Source: JBCDLI01 sp038745535
GTDB taxonomy: Bacteria; Pseudomonadota; Alphaproteobacteria; Rhizobiales; Rhizobiaceae
Length of the DNA: 28,353 nucleotides
Assembly: GCA_038745535.1 (NCBI GenBank)
Contig: JBCDLI010000029.1
Coordinates: forward strand, 1-28,353
Direction of reading: 5' to 3'
Part shown: in pieces, positions 22,201-28,353 of the stretch
Position numbering within the stretch: position 1 is the first letter of the stretch
How the letters are laid out: the number at the start of each line of letters is the position of its first letter
The notes under the pieces: generated by a model
Told to the model about the DNA's origin: nothing
The model's input: the letters and a program-made list of their open reading frames with translations, nothing else
Databases searched by the model: none
Made by a program: the position numbers and the translations under genes

Positions 22201-23261
22201 GATTGATGATCGGGCTCATCGTCATGAGTGCGTCCGGCGCTATCATAGGCGGTGACGATTTTAGCGACGAGCGGATGGCGAACCACATCCACGTCACGGA
22301 AACGCACACGCACAATACCGTCCACATCCCGAAGAACCGAAAGAGCCTCGACAAGACCAGACTTCTGGCCGCGTGGAAGATCGATTTGGCTCGGATCGCC
22401 GGTTACGATCATCCGCGCGTTCTCACCCAGTCGCGTCAGGAACATCTTCATCTGCATGGATGTTGTGTTTTGCGCTTCATCCAAAATGACGGCAGCATTG
22501 GAGAGGGTGCGCCCGCGCATGAAAGCCAACGGCGCGATCTCGATAACCTCGGCGGCAAGGGCTTTTTCGACCTTTTCACCAGGTATCATATCGTAAAGCG
22601 CATCGTAGAGCGGCCGCAGGTAGGGGTCGACTTTCTCTTTCATGTCACCCGGCAAAAAGCCCAAACGCTCACCGGCTTCAACCGCTGGACGCGAGAGGAT
22701 GATACGATCCACCTGTCCGCGCTCCAGAAGCATGGCTGCGTGGGCGACGGCGAGATAGGTTTTACCTGTTCCAGCAGGGCCGACACCGAACACAAGTTCG
22801 GACCGATCCATCGCGCGAATGTAGGCGTCCTGTGTTGGCGTGCGGGCAAAGATAGTTTTCTTGCGCGTTGAAATCTGCGCCGCAGCGAGTTTGGCACCGG
22901 ACTTGATCGTCGGCAGGTCCAACTGATCATCGGGCGCCTGCGCCATGCGGATCGCTCCCTCGACGTCGGACGCTTCGGGCTCAGCGCCACCCTTTTGCAT
23001 CTGCTCATAGAGATGATCGAGAGTGCGGCGCGCCTGTTCGGTCGCGGTCGCATCGCCGCGGATTGCGATTTCGTTTCCCTTAGAACGCACATCGACGCCA
23101 AGGCGCGTTTCGATGATCGCCAAGTTCTGGTCGAATTGACCGAAAAGTGCGCGGGCAAGATGGTTATTATCGAAGGTGAGGACGATGTGAGCGAGGTCCG
23201 ATGCACCGGCTTCTGCCGGACTTGTGTTGGACTGTTTTTTGACCAGTGTCGCGCTGCTCAA
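22197..23261 (-). CDS. phoH: PhoH-like (YbeZ) ATPase
   Basis: This cytoplasmic ATPase is a partner of YbeY in rRNA metabolism in several bacteria. The 354-residue protein has an N-terminal KH-like region (about 24-100) and the PhoH domain with Walker A GPAGTGKT (161-168) and Walker B AVILDEAQNTT. The start is TTG at 23261, the first possible one in frame, overlapping the miaB stop as TTGA; no in-frame ATG occurs upstream. Confidence 0.94.
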   Translation of the reverse strand: MSSATLVKKQSNTSPAEAGASDLAHIVLTFDNNHLARALFGQFDQNLAIIETRLGVDVRSKGNEIAIRGDATATEQARRTLDHLYEQMQKGGAEPEASDVEGAIRMAQAPDDQLDLPTIKSGAKLAAAQISTRKKTIFARTPTQDAYIRAMDRSELVFGVGPAGTGKTYLAVAHAAMLLERGQVDRIILSRPAVEAGERLGFLPGDMKEKVDPYLRPLYDALYDMIPGEKVEKALAAEVIEIAPLAFMRGRTLSNAAVILDEAQNTTSMQMKMFLTRLGENARMIVTGDPSQIDLPRGQKSGLVEALSVLRDVDGIVRVRFRDVDVVRHPLVAKIVTAYDSAGRTHDDEPDHQS

Positions 23262-24682
23262 GCCATCATTCCCATTGTTTCCTTCTGTCTAAGTGCGTGC
23301 GCCGCATCCGATATCAAGCTCGCGCCTGTGACATGTTTGATTCGCACGTCAATTATATGACCAACTTCGCCCGCTGCATCATCGCAAATCACCGGTTGCA
23401 ACCAAGGTGAGCGCCCCACAATCTGACCGGTGTGGCGACCTGGTTTTTCAAGAAGCACAGGAATTGTTTGGCCAACCAGACTGTGCAGGAAGTCGCTTTG
23501 CTGCTGGTTCAACAGCGCTTGCAGACTTTGCAGCCGTTCCGACTTTACCTCTTCAGGCACCTGATTGGTCAGTTTGGCACCCGGCGTGCCGGGTCGCGTT
23601 GAGTATTTGAACGAAAATGCCTGCGCGTAGGTCACGTCGCGCACCAGCGCCATCGTGTCTTCGAAATCCTGATCAGTCTCACCGGCAAAGCCGACGATAA
23701 AATCGCCCGACAGGGCAATGTCGGGACGTGCGTGGCGTATCTTGTCGATCAGTCGGCGATATTCGTCAGCCGTATGGCGGCGGTTCATGGCCTTGAGCAT
23801 ATTGTCCGACCCCGCCTGTATCGGCAGGTGCAGATACGGCATGAGGATGTCGAGATCGCGGTGGGCGGCGATCAGACCTTCATCCATGTCGCGCGGGTGA
23901 CTTGTGGTGTAGCGAAGCCGCTTGATGCCATCAATTTTGGCAAGCTCGAACAAAAGCTCGCCCAGACCCCATTCACGCCCGTCCGGCCCCTCCCCGTGCC
24001 ACGCATTTACGTTCTGGCCGAGGAGCGTGATCTCTTTGACGCCCGCGTCTGCCAGTTGACGCGCTTCGGAAACCACCTGATGCACGGGCCGCGATATCTC
24101 TGCGCCGCGGGTGTAAGGCACAACGCAAAACGTGCAGAACTTATCGCAACCTTCCTGCACGGTGAGGAAAGCCGCGACGCCGCGTGCTGAAATTTTACGG
24201 CGATCAAGCTTGGGTAGGCCTTCAAATTTGTCTTCAACCGCGAAGTCTGTCTCAACGACCTTCTCGCCGGCGCGCGCTTTCGCGGCGACATCGGGCAGTT
24301 TGTGATACGTGGTGGGACCAATCACGAAATCGACGGCGGGCGCACGTCGGATGATTTCGTCGCCTTCGGCTTGCGCGACGCATCCAGCTACGCCGATCAC
24401 GAGGTCAGCGCCTTTTGCCTGCCTTTTCTCACGAAGGTGTCGAAGGCGACCGATTTCAGAATAGATTTTTTCCGCCGCCTTCTCCCGGATATGGCAGGTG
24501 TTGAGCAAAACCATATCCGCTTCGGTAAGCTCACTGGTCTCGCTGTAACCATCCGTTGCCAGCGCATCGGCCATGCGTTGGCTGTCGTAGACGTTCATCT
24601 GGCAGCCATAGGTTTTCACAAACACTTTACGCGTATTCGTGCGGCCAGACTGCTGCGGAAGATCAAGATTGGTCGAAGTCAT
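23258..24682 (-). CDS. miaB: tRNA-2-methylthio-N6-dimethylallyladenosine synthase
   Basis: MiaB is a radical-SAM methylthiotransferase that modifies A37 of tRNAs reading U-starting codons. The 474-residue protein has the auxiliary-cluster cysteines Cys27 (YGCQMN), Cys63 (NTCHIREKA) and Cys101 (AGCVAQ), the radical-SAM triad C-x3-C-x2-C at 179/183/186 (EGCDKFCTFC), and a C-terminal TRAM domain. ATG at 24682 is used, 20 nt after plsC; the open extension to a TTG at 24706 adds residues with no family match. It overlaps phoH by 4 nt. Confidence 0.97.
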   Translation of the reverse strand: MTSTNLDLPQQSGRTNTRKVFVKTYGCQMNVYDSQRMADALATDGYSETSELTEADMVLLNTCHIREKAAEKIYSEIGRLRHLREKRQAKGADLVIGVAGCVAQAEGDEIIRRAPAVDFVIGPTTYHKLPDVAAKARAGEKVVETDFAVEDKFEGLPKLDRRKISARGVAAFLTVQEGCDKFCTFCVVPYTRGAEISRPVHQVVSEARQLADAGVKEITLLGQNVNAWHGEGPDGREWGLGELLFELAKIDGIKRLRYTTSHPRDMDEGLIAAHRDLDILMPYLHLPIQAGSDNMLKAMNRRHTADEYRRLIDKIRHARPDIALSGDFIVGFAGETDQDFEDTMALVRDVTYAQAFSFKYSTRPGTPGAKLTNQVPEEVKSERLQSLQALLNQQQSDFLHSLVGQTIPVLLEKPGRHTGQIVGRSPWLQPVICDDAAGEVGHIIDVRIKHVTGASLISDAAHALRQKETMGMMA

Positions 24683-24702
24683 GCGCTGAGAAATAACGCA
24701 GT

Positions 24703-25524
24703 TCAACTTGCGTTGGAAGGCAGAACTTCGCCGCGCAAAGACGCAGCCAGCATGTCACGGACAGATGCTTCGCAGCGGCGGCAGAGATCTTTGCGATCAA
24801 GCGTTTCATCAACCTCAATCGGTTCGCCAAAGCTGATGGTGATGTCCAAAATCCCTTCCGCAAGAACGCGCTTTAGATGCGGCACGAGCTCAATGTCGCC
24901 TGGCCACGAAGCCAAAGGGCGGTTGTAGCGTCCGAGCGGCAAGCCGTGCCAGCTCACATAACAAATCGCGACCGGCTGTACCGTGTGCATCAGTCCGTCT
25001 TCTACAGCATCTTTTCCAGTGATCCCGACCGCACCAAAGAGGGATGACTTGAACGTGGAAAGGAAGTTGCCGTCAGACGTTGTGCCTTCCGGGAATAGGA
25101 CAATCGTGTCGCCTTCATCCAAACGACTGCGGACGCTTTCGGTCTGGTTTTTGGTCTCTTTGCGTCGTTCGCGCGTCACGAATACGGTTTCCTGCCAGCG
25201 GGCAAGATAGCCGAAAATCGGCCAATCCCGCACTTCCGCCTTTGCGATGAACGAAAGCGGCGTGACGGATCCGAGAGCCACAATATCGATCCATGTGCTG
25301 TGGTTGGAGGCGAGCAGCAATCCCCCTGCACGGCTGGTATCAGGCGCGCCGATCACATGGACACGCATGCCAAATGCATAAAGAACAATCCGGTGCCAAA
25401 GAACGGGAATTGTTTTTCTGAACGGAAGCTTAAAGGCCAGAGAAACGAGATGGAACGGTAGCAACACAAAAGTTGCCACGACGATGACCCCGATAATCCG
25501 CGCGGTGCGCAATGCGGTTAGCAA
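24703..25524 (-). CDS. plsC: 1-acyl-sn-glycerol-3-phosphate acyltransferase family protein
   Basis: PlsC-type enzymes acylate lysophosphatidic acid in membrane phospholipid synthesis. The 273-residue protein has an N-terminal membrane segment (10-32), the catalytic NHSTWID (His75 and Asp80 in H-x4-D) and FPEGT (144-148). The only start available is TTG at 25524, six bases after the stop of the Fur/Mur gene. Ornithine-lipid OlsA enzymes share this fold, so substrate is not certain. Order Fur/Mur-plsC-miaB is typical for relatives. Confidence 0.9.
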   Translation of the reverse strand: MLTALRTARIIGVIVVATFVLLPFHLVSLAFKLPFRKTIPVLWHRIVLYAFGMRVHVIGAPDTSRAGGLLLASNHSTWIDIVALGSVTPLSFIAKAEVRDWPIFGYLARWQETVFVTRERRKETKNQTESVRSRLDEGDTIVLFPEGTTSDGNFLSTFKSSLFGAVGITGKDAVEDGLMHTVQPVAICYVSWHGLPLGRYNRPLASWPGDIELVPHLKRVLAEGILDITISFGEPIEVDETLDRKDLCRRCEASVRDMLAASLRGEVLPSNAS

Positions 25525-25530
25525 GTCGTG

Positions 25531-25980
25531 CTAGCTCTCGTCGTTCTTATGCTTGCGACTGCCCGCGAGCGGCACGGCGTATAATTCTAAGCGGTGATCG
25601 ACGATTTTATAGCCCAATTCGCGCGCGATGGCTTCCTGAAGCTCCTCAATCCTCTGATCGTGGAACTCGATGACATTGCCCGACTTCACATCAATCAGAT
25701 GATCATGGTGCTCTTCGGGCAAGGTCTCATAACGCGCGCGGCCATCGCCGAAATCGTGCTTCTCGATGATGCCAGCGTCTTCGAAGAGCTTTACTGTCCG
25801 ATAGACGGTTGCGAGCGAAATGTTGTCGTCGATTTTCTGCGCGCGGGCGTAGAGTTCTTCCACGTCGGGATGGTCGTTTGAGTCGTCCAAAACTTGGGCG
25901 ATCACACGGCGCTGCCCCGTCAACCGCATGCCGCGATCGGTACATAAATCAACAAGCGACGATTGTGCGCTGGCAGACAC
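25531..25980 (-). CDS. fur: Fur-family metal regulator (Fur/Mur type)
   Basis: The 149-residue protein has a winged-helix DNA-binding domain (about 14-82) and a dimer/metal domain with HHDH at 91-94 and EFHD at 105-108. The C-terminal CxxC pairs that bind structural zinc in many Fur proteins are absent. In Hyphomicrobiales the gene at this position is usually Mur, a manganese-responsive regulator, although it is often annotated fur. GTG at 25980 is preferred because GGAGAG lies nine bases upstream; TTG at 25989 is the alternative. It lies 33 nt after rimI. Confidence 0.92.
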   Translation of the reverse strand: MSASAQSSLVDLCTDRGMRLTGQRRVIAQVLDDSNDHPDVEELYARAQKIDDNISLATVYRTVKLFEDAGIIEKHDFGDGRARYETLPEEHHDHLIDVKSGNVIEFHDQRIEELQEAIARELGYKIVDHRLELYAVPLAGSRKHKNDES

Positions 25981-26013
25981 GGGGTTCAACTCTCCAATAG
26001 GCTTGGCTGCGGG

Positions 26014-26508
26014 TTATCGAACGTCTCGCCGCATGACAAGCGCAGCGGCGTTTTCTCCGGCTTGCTTTCGGTAGTACCCGTCGCGCGTTCCGACCTGAAT
26101 AAACCCAAGTTTTTTGTAAAGCGCGACCGCTGCTTTGTTGCCCTCATCGACTTCGAGGAAGACGCTTTCAACACGATCGGCATGCGCTTTTCGCAGAACT
26201 TCGTCCATTAATCTGCGACCGCAGCCATAGCGTCGCCAATTTGATGCCACCGCAATTGTGAGGATTTCTGTTTCACCAGCGACGGAACGTGCGAGGACAA
26301 AGGCCACGATCTCTTTTGCCCTTTTGCCCGCTGGTCGCAGAACGAAACCACAAGCCGTCGGTTTGCCGAGTATTTCCAAAAATTCGCCATCGGTCCAACC
26401 GCGCGTGAAGGACTTTGCATGCAGATCGGCCAGCATTCGTGCGTGATTGGCGGTGGCCTCCTCAAGCACCAGCTGTTCGGCACTTCCAAAGACGGACCAC
26501 AGCTTCAT
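26014..26508 (-). CDS. rimI: GNAT N-acetyltransferase, RimI-like
   Basis: The 164-residue protein is a GCN5-related acetyltransferase: acetyl-CoA binding is supported by VASNWRRYGCGRRLMDEV (the R-x-x-G-x-G/A loop) and EVDEGNKAAVALYKKLGF. RimI acetylates the N-terminus of ribosomal protein S18 in E. coli; the real target here is inferred. It overlaps tsaB by 4 nt (ATGA), the standard tsaB-rimI arrangement in alphaproteobacteria. Confidence 0.92.
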   Translation of the reverse strand: MKLWSVFGSAEQLVLEEATANHARMLADLHAKSFTRGWTDGEFLEILGKPTACGFVLRPAGKRAKEIVAFVLARSVAGETEILTIAVASNWRRYGCGRRLMDEVLRKAHADRVESVFLEVDEGNKAAVALYKKLGFIQVGTRDGYYRKQAGENAAALVMRRDVR

Positions 26509-27191
26509 GGCACTTGTCTTTCCGATTTCAGCGCGCGGGCCACCGCAAAACCGGTTTGCGGTCTGGCATCGGCTTGCCGGATGTAGAGCGGTGAAGCGGT
26601 GCGATCCGATAAGACGCCGAGCCTAGCAATGGTGGCGATGCGCCCGGTCGCTTGACTGGCAAAAGCTTTACCGAAGCAGTCGCTCTCTTCGACGAGGAGC
26701 GGGCCACCGTTTCCGACAATTGTTTCTACACGTCCTGAGAACTCGCAGGCGGCATCAGACGCCTTCAAAAGCTGGGGCTGAGATTGCGCTTGTGCGCTTT
26801 CATCAAAAGTTTGCGCGTAAACCATGTCACGGCCCGCTTTGACTGCGACGGCGAACGGTGACGTCGCATGTGCTGCGAAGTCGGTCGCAAGCGCATCCAG
26901 CGTGGTCACGCCTCGCGCTTCTTTTTTCAAAGCAAGTGCAAATCCGCGCGCTGCTGAGACGCCCACGCGAATTCCAGTAAACGACCCCGGTCCCACTGCT
27001 GCGATAAACAAATCGACTTCTTTCAAGCCAATTTGTGTCTTCTCTAGACATGCCTTGATCTGCGGCATCAGATATTCGGCGTGGCCGCGTCCGATATCGT
27101 CGTTCATCTCTGCAATGATGTCGTTCGATGCGGTATCGAAAATACAAGTCGAGCAAGGCGGTCCGGCGGTGTCGATTGCGAAGATGAGCAT
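26505..27191 (-). CDS. tsaB: tRNA threonylcarbamoyladenosine biosynthesis protein TsaB
   Basis: TsaB is the partner of TsaD in making t6A37 in ANN-decoding tRNAs. The 228-residue product has the ASKHA-type N-terminus LIFAIDTA, the family signature VGPGSFTGIRVGVSAARGFALAL, and a C-terminal segment ending in ADARPQTGFAVARALKSERQ. ATG at 27191 follows AGG. It is the first gene of the rimI-Fur/Mur-plsC-miaB series; the TRAP permease gene ends 55 nt upstream. Confidence 0.95.
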   Translation of the reverse strand: MLIFAIDTAGPPCSTCIFDTASNDIIAEMNDDIGRGHAEYLMPQIKACLEKTQIGLKEVDLFIAAVGPGSFTGIRVGVSAARGFALALKKEARGVTTLDALATDFAAHATSPFAVAVKAGRDMVYAQTFDESAQAQSQPQLLKASDAACEFSGRVETIVGNGGPLLVEESDCFGKAFASQATGRIATIARLGVLSDRTASPLYIRQADARPQTGFAVARALKSERQVP

Positions 27192-27245
27192 CGCCTGTCG
27201 CTATTGAGTGCTCCACCGATTGACAAGGCAAAAGGTCGATTTCCG

Positions 27246-28353
27246 CTACTGCACGAGCCCGAGCAAGCGCGGCACGGTGAGCGAAACTGCAGGGAAGTAG
27301 GTGATCAGGAAGATCACGAAGACCTCCACAAGCAGGAACGGCAAAATGGTCTTTGAAATGGTTTCGACCTTTTCGCCCGACACCGACGAGGCCACGAAAA
27401 GCACCAAGCCCATCGGTGGCGTGATCAGCCCAACCGTCAGGTTGACGCTCATGATGATCGCGAAGTGAACGGGATCGACGCCGAGCGACAAGAAGATCGG
27501 GCCGAGAATTGGACCGAGGATAATGATGGCCGGACCCGCATCGAGAAACATGCCGACAACGAACAGGAGTATGTTGATCAGGAACAGCAGGATCAGCGGG
27601 TTAGACGTGAGCGTGACGATCCATTCCGCCATGTCTTCGGCCACGTGTGACAGGCTGACAACGGTTTTGAAAGCCATTGCCGCGCCGACGAGCAGCAGCA
27701 CCACTGCTGACGTAAGCGTCGCCTTCTTGAAGACGTCTGGAAGGTCTGAAAATTTCAAGGTGCGCAGCACAAACAGCCCGATAATCAATGCATAAAAGAC
27801 AGCAACGGCGGATGCTTCTGTCGGCGTGAATATGCCGCCTAAAATACCGCCGAGGATGATCACCGGGGTCATCAATGGCAGGAAGGCTCGGACGGTCGCG
27901 CGGCCCGTTTCACCCCAGGTGGCACGCGGTGATGCGGGCGCGAAATCGCCTGTTCGGGCTTGCCAGTTGACCATCAACATGAGCGCGCCGCCCACGAGCA
28001 CGCCCGGCACGATACCCGCCGCGAAAAGTGCAGCAACCGACACTTCCATGACATAGGCGTAGATGATCATGATGCCCGACGGCGGGATGATAGGGCCGAT
28101 GACCGACGACGCTGCGGTCACCGCGGCTGCGTATTTGCGGCTGTAACCGTTCTTTTCCATCGCCGGGATCAGCATCGAACCGAGCGCGGATGTATCTGCC
28201 ACTGCGGAACCCGAGAGACCCGCAAACAGCATGGATGACATGATGTTGACCTGCGCCAGCCCGCCGCGAACATGGCCGATCATTGTCTGGGAAAATTCGA
28301 CCAGACGAAGCGTGATACCGCCGCGGTTCATCAATTCGCCAGCGAGCATGAAA
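27246..28353 (-). CDS. TRAP transporter large permease (DctM family), 5' end cut by window edge
   Basis: At least 368 residues are visible of a multi-span TRAP transporter large permease. Evidence is the glycine- and proline-rich hydrophobic sequence: FAGLSGSAVADTSALGS, GPIIPPSGIMIIYAY, GIFTPTEASAVAVFYALI and VGLITPPMGLVLF, all typical of DctM. These sodium-driven importers take up organic acids such as dicarboxylates or sugar acids with a periplasmic binding protein and a small DctQ subunit, which would be beyond the right edge. The start is missing. The substrate cannot be deduced. Confidence 0.94.
   Translation of the reverse strand, partial: FMLAGELMNRGGITLRLVEFSQTMIGHVRGGLAQVNIMSSMLFAGLSGSAVADTSALGSMLIPAMEKNGYSRKYAAAVTAASSVIGPIIPPSGIMIIYAYVMEVSVAALFAAGIVPGVLVGGALMLMVNWQARTGDFAPASPRATWGETGRATVRAFLPLMTPVIILGGILGGIFTPTEASAVAVFYALIIGLFVLRTLKFSDLPDVFKKATLTSAVVLLLVGAAMAFKTVVSLSHVAEDMAEWIVTLTSNPLILLFLINILLFVVGMFLDAGPAIIILGPILGPIFLSLGVDPVHFAIIMSVNLTVGLITPPMGLVLFVASSVSGEKVETISKTILPFLLVEVFVIFLITYFPAVSLTVPRLLGLVQ

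Noticed and set aside
22185..22871. Plus-strand reading frame of 228 codons
   Set aside because: It is antisense to phoH, which has Walker motifs and the expected neighbours.
1..28353. CRISPR arrays, insertion sequences, integrases, phage attachment sites or rRNA
   Set aside because: No regularly spaced repeats, transposase or integrase motifs or rRNA-like stretches were seen anywhere in the window.

Overview
The window reads as a continuous chromosomal segment of an alphaproteobacterium, most likely of the order Hyphomicrobiales (Rhizobiales). The evidence is gene order (tsaB-rimI-Fur/Mur-plsC-miaB-phoH-ybeY-corC-lnt-phrR-metK-trmB, and rimP-nusA-ylxR-infB-rbfA-truB), an L7Ae-fused YlxR, a Fur/Mur protein without the C-terminal CxxC pairs, and a PhrR/PraR-type regulator between lnt and metK. 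All but one of the genes are on the minus strand, so transcription runs from high to low coordinates. The exception is a lipoprotein polysaccharide deacetylase on the plus strand (10643..11500).

Right to left: (i) 28353..27246, the C-terminal part of a TRAP transporter large permease, cut by the window edge. (ii) 27191..16210, a compact housekeeping block for tRNA modification (tsaB, miaB, trmB), ribosome maturation (ybeY, phoH, rimI), envelope lipids and lipoproteins (plsC, lnt), ion handling (corC-like), metal regulation (Fur/Mur), a small XRE regulator and SAM synthesis (metK). Many neighbours overlap by 4 nt (ATGA, GTGA, TTGA), which suggests translational coupling. (iii) 16165..11497, a sulfate ABC importer operon with two tandem periplasmic sulfate-binding proteins, two permeases and a short ATPase. 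(iv) 11500..9773, the deacetylase and, divergent from it, a pair of small proteins I do not recognise. (v) 9744..1520, the transcription/translation operon rimP-nusA-ylxR-infB-rbfA-truB, carrying an unrecognised membrane-protein gene between infB and rbfA and a small HNH-like gene between rbfA and truB. (vi) 1469..42, an aldehyde dehydrogenase.

The sulfate transporter, deacetylase and unknown pair separate metK-trmB from rimP-nusA, which are close neighbours in many relatives as I recall them. The region therefore looks like a conserved backbone with accessory genes inserted. No transposase, integrase, tRNA, rRNA or CRISPR array is visible.

The strongest candidate for something undescribed is the rimP leader (about 9650..9744, minus strand). 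A stable hairpin plus six U residues ends one base before the rimP start codon, and its 5' arm is also complementary to a segment about 55 nt upstream. That is the layout of a terminator/antiterminator switch in front of the operon encoding NusA, itself a termination factor. Second-tier items are the membrane protein inside the infB-rbfA interval, the HNH-like gene whose zinc-type CxxC lies upstream of any canonical start codon, the unknown pair at 9773..10505, and the doubled sulfate-binding proteins.
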